From Pseudomonadota bacterium (GTDB lineage: Bacteria; Pseudomonadota; Alphaproteobacteria; Rhizobiales; Devosiaceae), in contig JAEWBN010000016.1 of NCBI GenBank assembly GCA_023391095.1, positions 124,001 through 188,000 on the forward strand: a stretch of 64,000 bases of DNA, given 5' to 3'. The notes under the pieces are model-generated. The model was not told where the DNA came from. It ran no database searches and saw only the letters and a program-made list of their open reading frames with translations. Within the stretch, counting starts at the first letter, position 1. Each line of letters starts with the position of its first letter. The translations under genes and the position numbers were made by a program. Positions 42,565-50,677 of this stretch are shown here, piece by piece.

Positions 42565-42599
42565 ACGAAAATTCGTCTTTTGGCGAAACGAAAAATCGT
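42565..42599. promoter_or_regulatory. twin palindromes between cynF-like gene and cyn operon
   Basis: Two inverted repeats of the same core: ACGAA-AA-TTCGT at 42565-42576 and ACGA-AAAA-TCGT at 42588-42599, with 23 bases between their starts (about two helical turns). They stand out in an AT-rich stretch 65-100 bases upstream of the sigma-54 promoter, the right place for an enhancer site of the divergent activator, and just upstream of the activator's own start. Confidence 0.6.
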
Positions 42600-42662
42600 A
42601 GTTTTGCGAGATTTGCGTCGGCGCGAACCCAGTAACGCTTGGAAGCAGGGCCCTCGAGAACT

Positions 42663-42678
42663 TGGCATCATCCTTGCA
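42663..42678 (+). promoter_or_regulatory. sigma-54 promoter of cyn operon
   Basis: TGGCAT-N5-TTGCA, the same near-consensus -24/-12 element as in front of the TRAP operon and with exact spacing. It lies about 40 bases before the ATG of the binding-protein gene and downstream of the twin palindromes. Confidence 0.82.
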
Positions 42679-42716
42679 ATGACAAGGCAAGATAAAGTTC
42701 AACCGGGGTGCCTTCC

Positions 42717-44096
42717 ATGGGTCTTTTCGATAATCCGTTCCGCCCGACCACCAAACTCGGGGCCTGTTCCTGCGGGCGGCATGCCAGCCAGGCCGAACAT
42801 GATGGCGCCGCACTGCGCGACGTCTCGGCGGTGGCAGCATCAAACGAGGGCCAGGTCACCCGCGTGGTCGAAAGCGCGGTGATGCGGGCCCTGTTTCCGC
42901 ATGACGCATCCCGGCGCCGCTTCATCAAGGCGGTGGGCGCGAGCACGGCGGCCGCGGCGGTGTCGCAGTTCCTGCCGCTCGGTCTTGTGGCCGAGGCCTT
43001 TGCACAGGGAACCGGGCAACTGGAAAAGACCGACCTCAATGTCGGGTTCATCCCCATTACCTGCGCCACGCCCATCATCATGGCCCATCCGATGGGCTTT
43101 TATGAGCGGCAGGGGCTGAACGTGAACGTGGTCAAGACCGCCGGCTGGGCGGTGATCCGCGACCTCACGCTCAACGGGGAATATGACGCGGCCCATATGC
43201 TGGCACCCATGCCTATCGCCATCACCATGGGGGCGGGGGCCAACCCCGTTCCCTATACGATGCCGGCGGTGGAGAACATCAACGGGCAGGCGATCACGCT
43301 GGCTATGAAGCATCGCGACCGGCGCGACCCCAAGGACTGGAAGGGCTTCCGCTTTGCCGTGCCCTTCGATTATTCGATGCACAATTACCTGCTGCGCTAC
43401 TACCTTGCCGGAGCGGGGATCGACCCCGACGCCGACGTGTCGATCCGCGCCGTGCCGCCGCCGGAAATGGTGGCGAACCTGCGCGCCGACAATATCGATG
43501 GTTTCCTTGCGCCCGATCCGGTGAACCAGCGCGCCGTTTATGATGGCGTGGGCTTCATCCACATGCTGTCCAAGGAAATCTGGGACGGGCATCCGTGCTG
43601 CGGCTTTGCGGCCTCGCAGGCCTTTGTGCAGGAAATGCCCAATACTTATGCAGCATTGCTGCGCGCGATCATGGAAGCGACGGCCTATGCGACCGACGCC
43701 GCCCATCGCAGCGAGATTGCCGCCGCCATTGCGCCGCAGGAATATCTCAACCAGCCGCAGACCGTCGTCGAGCAGGTGCTGACCGGCACCTATGCGGACG
43801 GGCTGGGCAACGTGGTCCGCGACCCGGCCCGCGTCGACTTCGAGCCCTTCCCCTGGGAGAGCTTTGCAGTCTGGATCATGACGCAGATGAAGCGCTGGGG
43901 CCAGATTTCGGGCGATGTCGATTATGCCGGCATAGCCAAGCAGGTCTATCTCGCCACCGACGCGCGGCGGCTCATGGAAGACGTAGGCCTCGACGCGCCT
44001 GAAGAAGACACCAAGGGTTTCGAGGTGATGGGCAAGCCGTTCGACCCGGCCGATCCCGAGGGCTATCTCGCCTCCTTTGCCATCGGCAGGGCCTAA
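42717..44096 (+). CDS. cynA: cyanate/nitrate-type ABC transporter substrate-binding protein
   Basis: A 459-residue binding protein of the NrtA/CmpA/CynA family. A cytoplasmic-looking N-terminal stretch with a CSCGRH motif (17-22) precedes a twin-arginine-type signal SRRRFIKAVG (65-74). The mature part has VGFIPITCATPIIMAHPMGFYERQGL, DAAHMLAPMPIAIT and GFAASQAFVQEMPNTYAAL, all typical of the family. Nitrate, bicarbonate and cyanate proteins of this family are very similar; cyanate is favoured because a cyanase gene is in the operon. ATG 42717 is used; an in-frame GTG nine bases upstream is possible. Confidence 0.85.
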   Translation: MGLFDNPFRPTTKLGACSCGRHASQAEHDGAALRDVSAVAASNEGQVTRVVESAVMRALFPHDASRRRFIKAVGASTAAAAVSQFLPLGLVAEAFAQGTGQLEKTDLNVGFIPITCATPIIMAHPMGFYERQGLNVNVVKTAGWAVIRDLTLNGEYDAAHMLAPMPIAITMGAGANPVPYTMPAVENINGQAITLAMKHRDRRDPKDWKGFRFAVPFDYSMHNYLLRYYLAGAGIDPDADVSIRAVPPPEMVANLRADNIDGFLAPDPVNQRAVYDGVGFIHMLSKEIWDGHPCCGFAASQAFVQEMPNTYAALLRAIMEATAYATDAAHRSEIAAAIAPQEYLNQPQTVVEQVLTGTYADGLGNVVRDPARVDFEPFPWESFAVWIMTQMKRWGQISGDVDYAGIAKQVYLATDARRLMEDVGLDAPEEDTKGFEVMGKPFDPADPEGYLASFAIGRA

Positions 44097-44099
44097 GCG

Positions 44100-44942
44100 A
44101 TGACGGCTTCCCTCAATCTCAAAGCGGCAATGCTGTCGCTTACCCTCCTCGTCATCGGCCTCTTGGCCTGGCACCTCGCCGTGTCGGGGCCGGGCACGGC
44201 TGCGCAAGGCCTCGATCCCGAATATGCGGCGCTGATGGGCGCGCAGGTGACGGAAGGGGCTTCGGCCATGCCGGGTCCGGTCGAGCTTTTCCGAACGCTC
44301 TGGGGGCACCTTTCCGACCCCTTCTACGATCACGGCCCCAATTCCAAGGGGATCGGCCTGCAATTGCTGTTTTCGCTCGGACGCGTGCTGCTCGGCTTTA
44401 GCCTTGCCTTTGCTGTGGCCGTGCCGCTGGGCTTTCTGATCGGCATGTCGCCGCTCCTGTCCAAGACATTCGACCCCTTCATCCAGGTGATGAAGCCGGT
44501 TTCTCCGCTGGCCTGGATGCCGCTGGCGCTCTACACGATCAAGGACTCCACCATCTCCGCGATCTTCGTCATCTTCATCTGCTCGATCTGGCCGATGCTG
44601 GTGAACACCGCCTTTGGCGTGGCCAATGTGCGCAAGGAATGGCTCAACGTCGCCCGGACGCTGGAAATCCCGCCGCTGCGCCGCGCCCTCACCGTGATCC
44701 TTCCGGCCGCAGCGCCGACCATCGTTACCGGCATGCGCATTTCCATCGGCATTGCCTGGCTCGTGATCGTGGCCGCGGAGATGCTCGTGGGGGGCACGGG
44801 CATTGGCTACTTCGTCTGGAACGAGTGGAACAATCTCTCAATCGTCAATGTCATCGTCGCGATCCTGATGATCGGGCTGATCGGCATGGTGCTCGACCAG
44901 CTGCTGGCCGCAGCGGGACGCCTTGTGACCTTTGCCGAATAG
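44100..44942 (+). CDS. cynB: cyanate/nitrate-type ABC transporter permease
   Basis: A 280-residue permease of the NrtB/SsuC family. It has an N-terminal helix (about 10-30), a periplasmic loop, then five helices with the EAA-type loop around EWLNVARTLEIPPLRRALTVILP. The stretch DPFIQVMKPVSPLAWMPLALY and GISIGIAWLVIVAAEMLVGGTGIGYFVW are characteristic. It starts three bases after cynA and is followed after ten bases by the ATPase gene. Confidence 0.88.
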   Translation: MTASLNLKAAMLSLTLLVIGLLAWHLAVSGPGTAAQGLDPEYAALMGAQVTEGASAMPGPVELFRTLWGHLSDPFYDHGPNSKGIGLQLLFSLGRVLLGFSLAFAVAVPLGFLIGMSPLLSKTFDPFIQVMKPVSPLAWMPLALYTIKDSTISAIFVIFICSIWPMLVNTAFGVANVRKEWLNVARTLEIPPLRRALTVILPAAAPTIVTGMRISIGIAWLVIVAAEMLVGGTGIGYFVWNEWNNLSIVNVIVAILMIGLIGMVLDQLLAAAGRLVTFAE

Positions 44943-44952
44943 GAACGCGCCG

Positions 44953-45918
44953 ATGAACTATGTTTTTCCGGGCGCTGCCCAGACCATCCGAACGGGAGAA
45001 GCCATGCAGCCGCCTCTCATCTCCATCGAGGGCATTGCCAAGCGATACCCAAGGCGCGGCGGACCGCCGGTCACCATTTTCGAAAACCTCTGGCTGCCGA
45101 TCCACAAGGGCGAGTTCGTCTGCATCATCGGCCATTCCGGGTGCGGCAAGACTACGGTGCTCAATATCCTGGCGGGGCTGGATGAGCCCAGTGAGGGAGC
45201 CGTGATCGCCGACGGCCGGGAGATTGCCGGCCCGTCGCTGGATCGCGCCGTGATCTTCCAGGGGCATGCCCTGCTGCCCTGGATGAGCGTTCTAGGCAAT
45301 GTTGCCTATGCGGTTTCGGCACGGCACAAAGACTGGTCGCGCGACAAGGTCCGGGCCCATGCCATGGGGTTCATCGAGCTGGTGGGTCTTGCGCATGCCG
45401 CCCATCGCAAGCCCGCCGAACTTTCGGGCGGCATGAAGCAGCGGGTCGGTATCGCCCGGGCCCTTTCGATTGAGCCCAAGACCCTGCTCATGGACGAGCC
45501 GTTCTCGGCGCTGGATGCCCTGACGCGCGGCACGCTGCAGGACGAGGTGCGGCGCATCTGCACGGCCTCGAGCCAGACCGTGTTGATGATCACCCACGAT
45601 GTCGACGAGGCGATCTACCTGGCCGACAAGATCGTGCTGATGACCAATGGGCCCGATGCCCGCGTGGCCGAGATCGTCCAGAATACGCTGCCGCGCGACC
45701 GCGCCCGGAACGAATTGCACCGGCTGCCGGGCTATTACGGGCTGCGCAATCACTTGATGGATTTCCTGGTGACGCGCTCGGCAACCTTCAGGGACGAACT
45801 GGCACAGGGGCTCGCATGGGAGGCCAAGGCGCCGCCCCTGGTGACACCCGCCGGAGACGGTGTGGCGCAGCTCACCCTCCCCCATGCCGCCAGCCCGGCC
45901 GGGCACACTGCATCCTGA
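44953..45918 (+). CDS. cynD: cyanate/nitrate-type ABC transporter ATP-binding protein
   Basis: A 321-residue ABC ATPase of the NrtD/CynD/SsuB family. Walker A is GHSGCGKTT, Q-loop in VIFQGHALLPWM, signature LSGGMKQRVGIARAL, Walker B TLLMDEPFSALDALTR and the switch His in LMITHDVDEAIYLAD. After the ATPase core a C-terminal extension of about 70 residues follows, as in NrtD-type proteins. The start at ATG 44953 follows AGGAACG; an in-frame ATG at 45004 with a GGAGAAG before it is also possible and would trim 17 residues. Confidence 0.88.
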   Translation: MNYVFPGAAQTIRTGEAMQPPLISIEGIAKRYPRRGGPPVTIFENLWLPIHKGEFVCIIGHSGCGKTTVLNILAGLDEPSEGAVIADGREIAGPSLDRAVIFQGHALLPWMSVLGNVAYAVSARHKDWSRDKVRAHAMGFIELVGLAHAAHRKPAELSGGMKQRVGIARALSIEPKTLLMDEPFSALDALTRGTLQDEVRRICTASSQTVLMITHDVDEAIYLADKIVLMTNGPDARVAEIVQNTLPRDRARNELHRLPGYYGLRNHLMDFLVTRSATFRDELAQGLAWEAKAPPLVTPAGDGVAQLTLPHAASPAGHTAS

Positions 45919-45940
45919 TATTGAAACAAAGGGAAAGACG

Positions 45941-46435
45941 ATGAAGCGCACCGATCTGGTCGAGAAGATTTTCGACATGAAGCGGGAAAAGAACCTCACC
46001 TGGAAGGCGATTGCCGAAGAAATCGGCGGCTATTCGCAGCTCTATATCATGACCGCACTGATGGGACAGATGCGCCTGCCCAAAGTGCAGGCCGCGAAGG
46101 CTGCGGCGCTGTTCGGCCTTGATGAAAGCGAAGAGAAGATGCTGGGCGAGGTGCCCTATCGCGGCGAGCAGAGCCTGGTACCGCCCACCGACCCAACGCT
46201 CTATCGTTTCCATGAAGCCATGATGGTCTTCGGGCCCACGATGAAGGAATATATCCACGAGGAGTTCGGCGACGGCATCATGTCGGCCATCGACTTCGAC
46301 CTCAAGATGGAACGCGAACCCAACGATGCCGGCGACCGGGTCCGCATCACCATGTCGGGCAAGTTCCTGCCCTATCGCTACCACCAGCCGGAAGGCAATT
46401 TCCCGGCCCTCGGGTACAAGGAAAAGGATGTCTGA
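45941..46435 (+). CDS. cynS: cyanate hydratase (cyanase)
   Basis: A 164-residue enzyme that turns cyanate and bicarbonate into ammonia and CO2. An N-terminal helical domain (residues 1-75) with LTWKAIAEEIGGYSQLYIMTALMGQ leads to the catalytic domain. The active-site residues Arg89, Glu92 (LYRFHEAM) and Ser115 (GIMSAIDF) have the same spacing as Arg96, Glu99 and Ser122 of the E. coli enzyme. GGGAAAG precedes the ATG. It is the key evidence that the ABC transporter upstream handles cyanate. The ammonia feeds nitrogen metabolism in line with sigma-54 control. Confidence 0.96.
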   Translation: MKRTDLVEKIFDMKREKNLTWKAIAEEIGGYSQLYIMTALMGQMRLPKVQAAKAAALFGLDESEEKMLGEVPYRGEQSLVPPTDPTLYRFHEAMMVFGPTMKEYIHEEFGDGIMSAIDFDLKMEREPNDAGDRVRITMSGKFLPYRYHQPEGNFPALGYKEKDV

Positions 46436-46925
46436 AACCCAGATCCGCCAGGCCGGGGGCGAAGTTCGCCCTCCGCTTCCGCCCTTTACCGCCGATACGG
46501 CCGCGCTCAAGGCGCGGCGCGCCGAAGATGCCTGGAACAGCCGCGATCCGGTTGCGGTTTCCCTGGCCTATACGCCGGGATCGACCTGGCGCAACCGGTC
46601 CGAATTCCTTTCCGGGCGGGAGGCCATCGTGGCCTTCCTGACGCGCAAGTGGGAAAAGGAGCTCGACTACCGGCTGATCAAGGAAGTCTGGGCGTTCACC
46701 GGCAACCAGATCTCGGCGCGCTTTGCCTATGAATGGCGGGACGCGGCGGGAAACTGGTTTCGCTCATATGGCAACGAGCAGTGGCGGTTCGACGCCGATG
46801 GGCTGATGGAGCGCCGGGAGGCCTCGATCAATGATGTCGCCATCAAGGAGAGCGAACGGCTCTTCCTGTGGCAGGGAGAACGGCGGCCCGACGATTTTCC
46901 GGGGCTGACTGCCATGGGCCTTTGA
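46428..46925 (+). CDS. DUF1348/NTF2-like protein of the cyn operon
   Basis: A 165-residue protein of the DUF1348 group within the NTF2-like fold: AEDAWNSRDPVAVSLAYTPGSTWRNRSEFLSGREAIVAFLTRKW, ISARFAYEWRDAAGNWFRSYGNEQWRF and a C-terminal ASINDVAIKESERLF segment. The ATG overlaps the end of cynS by eight bases, so it is translated with the cyanase. NTF2-like folds bind small ligands or act as enzymes; its part in cyanate use is not known to me. It is the last gene of the operon. Confidence 0.8.
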   Translation: MSETQIRQAGGEVRPPLPPFTADTAALKARRAEDAWNSRDPVAVSLAYTPGSTWRNRSEFLSGREAIVAFLTRKWEKELDYRLIKEVWAFTGNQISARFAYEWRDAAGNWFRSYGNEQWRFDADGLMERREASINDVAIKESERLFLWQGERRPDDFPGLTAMGL

Positions 46926-47134
46926 TGCAGTGCCTCCCATCGGGGGAATGATGCCGCACGGAAGGCCTGCGGGGGGCACTTGCGGCTGCACGACACCGAA
47001 ATCTCCAGTGTCCGCGCCCTTCGCCCCGGTCATAGCAGGGCTGAGCAGGCCGGCCGGCCCATGGCTGGTCATTGCCGGCCCTCTCGTCTATCTTGCGGCC
47101 GCATTCAAACAGCACAAGGATCAATGTCCGGCTC

Positions 47135-47590
47135 ATGAAACTGGTCGATCTCGTTCCCGCGGAGCGCATTTATCTGGGCGTCACCTTGTCCAGCCGCGAA
47201 CAGCTTCTGGACTTCCTGGCCCAGCGTGTCGCCGAACTTGGGCTGGTCGAAGCGCCCAAATGCGAGCGCGCGCTCGAAGACCGTGAGCAACTGGGCTCAA
47301 CCGGTCTGGGCAGCGGCGTTGCCATTCCCCATGCGCGCATTGCCGGCATCACCGACCCCATCGGCATGCTGGTGACGCTGGCCAAGCCAATCGACTTCGA
47401 GTCCTCCGACCAGGAGCCGGTCGACGTGGCATTCATGCTGCTCATGCCCGAACATTCCGGCGCCGAGCAGATCAAGGTCCTGTCGCGCGTGGCCAAGGTT
47501 GCGCGGGATGAGCCGGTGGTGAATGCCCTGCGCCAAGCGACCGATGCGGCGCAGGCTGCCGATATTCTCGACGGCGCCGACGAGCTCTAA
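47135..47590 (+). CDS. PTS EIIA domain protein, PtsN-like
   Basis: A 151-residue EIIA of the fructose/nitrogen (PtsN) type. The phosphorylated His67 is in SGVAIPHARIAGI. The pattern LGSTGLGSGVAIPHA and VDVAFMLLMPEHSGAEQIKVLSRVAK is standard. Nitrogen-PTS EIIA proteins control K+ handling and nitrogen or carbon balance by protein contacts. It stands alone about 210 bases after the cyn operon and overlaps the convergent mrpG gene by four bases at the stop. No classical ptsN partner (rpoN, hpf) is beside it, so it may be a paralogue. Confidence 0.88.
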   Translation: MKLVDLVPAERIYLGVTLSSREQLLDFLAQRVAELGLVEAPKCERALEDREQLGSTGLGSGVAIPHARIAGITDPIGMLVTLAKPIDFESSDQEPVDVAFMLLMPEHSGAEQIKVLSRVAKVARDEPVVNALRQATDAAQAADILDGADEL

Positions 47591-47952
47591 GGCTGGCGTT
47601 CGGTCGCCTCTTCGTCCCAGCCGGGTACTTCCTTGGAGCCCTCTGCGCGATCGCGATAGAGGGCTGCCCGGGCGAGAAGCATCAGCGTGACCGGCGTGGT
47701 CACGCTGACGAAGATGAAAATCAGCACTTCGTGGACGATGAAACGCCCCTCACCAATGGAGGAGAGGAGGGCCGACGCCGTCAGGATACCAAGGGCGCCG
47801 AAGCTGGTGCCCAGCGTGGGCGCGTGGATGCGCTCGTAAAACGAGGTCAGCCGCACCAAGCCGATGGCGCCCATCAGGGTAAGGAATGCCCCGCCGACGA
47901 CAAGGAAGGCGATGAGAAGCGCTGCCCAGAGAGGAAAATCTTCAAAACTCAT
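47587..47952 (-). CDS. mrpG: Mrp Na+/H+ antiporter subunit G
   Basis: A 121-residue subunit with three membrane helices (about 12-32, 43-60, 68-92). GGAFLTLMGAIGLVRLTSFYERIHAPTLGTSFG is the MnhG/PhaG hallmark. It is the last gene of the operon and its start overlaps mrpF by four bases. The C-terminal 25 residues are charged and lie in the cytoplasm. Confidence 0.92.
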   Translation of the reverse strand: MSFEDFPLWAALLIAFLVVGGAFLTLMGAIGLVRLTSFYERIHAPTLGTSFGALGILTASALLSSIGEGRFIVHEVLIFIFVSVTTPVTLMLLARAALYRDRAEGSKEVPGWDEEATERQP

Positions 47953-48230
47953 TCGATGACCTCCCCGCGCATGAGGAATTTGGCAAGCGCCACAGTGCCC
48001 ACAAAGCCCAAGAGGCCGATCAGCAATGCGGCTTCGAAGTAGATGACCGAGCCCACGCGCATGCCGAAGGTGATCAGCATCAGCAGGGCCACGACATACA
48101 TCGAGTCCAGACTGAGCACCCGGTCCTGCGCCCGCGGCCCAACCACAAGGCGGACCAGGGTGATGACCATGGCGATGCCCAAAAGCAGCTGAGCGATGAT
48201 GATGCTCCAGGAGATGATGGTCGCGCTCAT
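47949..48230 (-). CDS. mrpF: Mrp Na+/H+ antiporter subunit F
   Basis: A 93-residue subunit with three membrane helices. VRLVVGPRAQDRVLSLDSMYVVALLMLITFG is the MnhF/PhaF signature, including the membrane Asp. The ATG at 48230 overlaps the mrpE stop (ATGA), which decides between this start and a longer upstream frame. Confidence 0.92.
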   Translation of the reverse strand: MSATIISWSIIIAQLLLGIAMVITLVRLVVGPRAQDRVLSLDSMYVVALLMLITFGMRVGSVIYFEAALLIGLLGFVGTVALAKFLMRGEVIE

Positions 48231-48715
48231 TGGAAAATCTCCAGCAGCAGGCTTTCGTAGCGGGTCTTGACCGTATCGATCCATTCCTGCTCGTCGATCA
48301 AATCGAGCACGTGGATAAGTACGCTGCTCTCTTCAAGGTTGTATTCGAGCCATGCACTGCCCGGCGTGGCCGTGATGATGCAGGCCAGGACTGCCAATCC
48401 CATGGGGTCCTTGAGCTCGAGCGGCACGGTAATGAAGCCGGCAGTGGTTTCCCGCCTTTCGCCGGCCAGCAAGATGCGCGTAACGGCGAGGTTGGAGCGC
48501 AGGATGTCGAGCGTCACCTCGAAGAAGAGCCGCAGGATCTTGAACGGCCGGCGCACCTTTGGCTTGTGCGGCTGCAGGCGGGCCATGGCGTGGGACGCAA
48601 AGAAGGCGACCACGAAGCCGAAGAGAATGTGTCCGAGGCCGGCAGATTGCTGCAGCACCAGCCACATCAGCGTCAGTGCCAGCGTCAGAAGCGGATAGGG
48701 CAGGATACGGCTCAT
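48227..48715 (-). CDS. mrpE: Mrp Na+/H+ antiporter subunit E
   Basis: A 162-residue subunit with two N-terminal membrane helices and a cytoplasmic domain. Typical segments are PYPLLTLALTLMWLVLQ, RRPFKILRLFFEVTLDILRSNLAV and ITATPGSAWLEYNLEESSVLIHVLDL. The ATG at 48715 overlaps the mrpD stop by four bases. The subunit is needed for assembly of the antiporter in known systems. Confidence 0.92.
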   Translation of the reverse strand: MSRILPYPLLTLALTLMWLVLQQSAGLGHILFGFVVAFFASHAMARLQPHKPKVRRPFKILRLFFEVTLDILRSNLAVTRILLAGERRETTAGFITVPLELKDPMGLAVLACIITATPGSAWLEYNLEESSVLIHVLDLIDEQEWIDTVKTRYESLLLEIFQ

Positions 48716-50340
48716 GGCGTCCCTCCGAAGGCTTCGAGGGTGGAACTGCTGCCCAGCACCTGCTGGACGTAGAATTCCGGCACGCTGACCAGGGCTGCCG
48801 CGCTTTCCATGAAGCTGAGAACAGGCTCCGGCACGACGCTGAGGACCGTGCAAAGCCCGATCAGGACGACGATGGGAAGAACCTCGCTCAGTCTGGCCTG
48901 GGCCGCGCCGGGTTCGAGGGTGGCCCAGAAGATGTTGATGCCGCTACGGGCCATGGCGACCAGCACGCAAAGGCCGGAAACGATCAGGGTGCCGGTGAAC
49001 CACCAGGCGCCGGCGCTGGGATCGGCTTCGCCGCCCAGTGCCGTGCTGAGCATGGCAAACTTGGCCAGGAAGCCGGAGAAGGGCGGCAGGCCCGCCAGGA
49101 GCAGGCAGCAGAGGCCGAAGCTGATGCCGAGGAAGGCGGTGCTGGCCGGAATGACAAGCCCGGCCTCTTCATGCTCGGGCTCGGGTTCTTCCTCTTCGCT
49201 GCCGAAGGCCTCCATGGTGACCGCGAGAACGTCGGCACCGATGATACGGGAGCGTTCGATGATCTCGATCAGCAGGAAAAGGGCTGCAGTCGCGAGGCTC
49301 GATATGACGAGGTAGAACATGGCGCCCGCCATGACCCCGGTGCCGCCCAGGCCAATGGCGGCCAGAAGCGTGCCCGATGAGACGAGAACAAGATGGCTGG
49401 CCATGCGCATGCTGGTCTGGGCGGCCAGGACGCCGACCGTGCCGTAGATCAGGGTGGCGATGCCGCCGATAAAGAGCACGGTGTGGCTGAAGCCGATGAC
49501 GCCATCCGCTTCGGCTGCAAAGAGCAGATAGGAGAACCGGAGCAGGGCATAGACGCCCACCTTGGTCATGATGGCGAAGACGGCGGCCACCGGCGCTGCG
49601 GCGACGGAATAGGCGCCGGGCAGCCAGAAGCTGATCGGCCACATGCCGGCCTTGATGAGGAAGGTCAGGCCCAGGAGGCCAAGGCCCGCATCGAGCAGGG
49701 GACGGTCTTCGGCGGCGACCAGCGGGATGCGGACGATGAGATCGGCCATGTTGAGCGTGCCGGCAACGCCGTAGATGATCGCCGCGCTGATCAAGAAGAG
49801 AAAGGACGCGACGAGGTTGACGGCGATGTAGTGGAGGGCTGCCTTGACGCGCGCCGTGCCGCTGCCGTGGAGCAGAAGGCCGTAGGAGGCGGCCAGCATG
49901 ACCTCGAAGAACACAAAGAGGTTAAATAGGTCGCCGGTCAGGAAGGCGCCGTTGAGCCCCATCAGCAGGATCTGGAGGATCGCGGGAAAATGGGGGCCGG
50001 CATTGTGCCAGCGGGCCAGCGAGAAGGTGAGCGTCGCCATGCCCAGAATGCTGGTGACCAGCACCATCAAAGCCGACAGGCGGTCGGCAACCAGAACGAT
50101 GCCGAATGGCATCGGCCAATCGCCCAGTGCGTAGGTCTTGATGAGCTCGCTATCGGACGGTCCGATATGGATGGTGGGGACGACAAGCAGCAGCGCCACG
50201 CAGACGAGGATGGCGGTGGAGACGAGGCCGGTCACCATCTTGGCGGTGCGGTAGCGGTCATCGAGCAGGGTCACGGTGACGGCCGTCGCCAGCGGCAGGA
50301 CGATGGGGAGGATGACGAGGTGGTCGAGAATTGAGTTCAT
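48712..50340 (-). CDS. mrpD: Mrp Na+/H+ antiporter subunit D
   Basis: A 542-residue proton-pumping-type subunit homologous to NuoM/NuoN, with about 14 membrane helices. Key charged residues are seen in NLFVFFEVMLAASYGLLLHG (Glu) and FLIKAGMWPISFWLPGAYSVAAAPVAA (Lys), which line the ion path. An acidic insert (GSEEEEPEPEHEE, about residues 385-397) lies between helices and is unusual for this subunit. The ATG at 50340 follows mrpC by four bases. Confidence 0.92.
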   Translation of the reverse strand: MNSILDHLVILPIVLPLATAVTVTLLDDRYRTAKMVTGLVSTAILVCVALLLVVPTIHIGPSDSELIKTYALGDWPMPFGIVLVADRLSALMVLVTSILGMATLTFSLARWHNAGPHFPAILQILLMGLNGAFLTGDLFNLFVFFEVMLAASYGLLLHGSGTARVKAALHYIAVNLVASFLFLISAAIIYGVAGTLNMADLIVRIPLVAAEDRPLLDAGLGLLGLTFLIKAGMWPISFWLPGAYSVAAAPVAAVFAIMTKVGVYALLRFSYLLFAAEADGVIGFSHTVLFIGGIATLIYGTVGVLAAQTSMRMASHLVLVSSGTLLAAIGLGGTGVMAGAMFYLVISSLATAALFLLIEIIERSRIIGADVLAVTMEAFGSEEEEPEPEHEEAGLVIPASTAFLGISFGLCCLLLAGLPPFSGFLAKFAMLSTALGGEADPSAGAWWFTGTLIVSGLCVLVAMARSGINIFWATLEPGAAQARLSEVLPIVVLIGLCTVLSVVPEPVLSFMESAAALVSVPEFYVQQVLGSSSTLEAFGGTP

Positions 50341-50344
50341 GGCG

Positions 50345-50677
50345 TCAGTCCCGTCCATCCACATGGTCGGTGCCGGTCAGGCCACGAGCGGCCAACAGCA
50401 CGACGAGGAACAGGGCGGTCATGGCAAAGCCGATGACGATGGCGGTCAGGACCAGGGCCTGAGGCACCGGGTCGGTATAGGCGGCGGGGTCCATGTTGGC
50501 GCGATCCAGAATCGGCTCGGCGCCGACGCGTAGCCGGCCCATGCTGAAGATGAAGAGATTGACCGCGTAGGAAATCAGCGACAGGCCGATGATCACCTGG
50601 AAGGTGCGGGGCCGCAGCACAAGGTAGACGCCCGATGCAGCGAGCACGCCGATGGCAATGGAAAGAATGAGTTCCAT
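50345..50677 (-). CDS. mrpC: Mrp Na+/H+ antiporter subunit C
   Basis: A 110-residue, three-helix subunit homologous to NuoK. LRPRTFQVIIGLSLISYAVNLFIFSMG and DPVPQALVLTAIVIGFAMTALFL are the conserved stretches, with the membrane-embedded acidic residue region. The start abuts the mrpA stop. Confidence 0.93.
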   Translation of the reverse strand: MELILSIAIGVLAASGVYLVLRPRTFQVIIGLSLISYAVNLFIFSMGRLRVGAEPILDRANMDPAAYTDPVPQALVLTAIVIGFAMTALFLVVLLAARGLTGTDHVDGRD

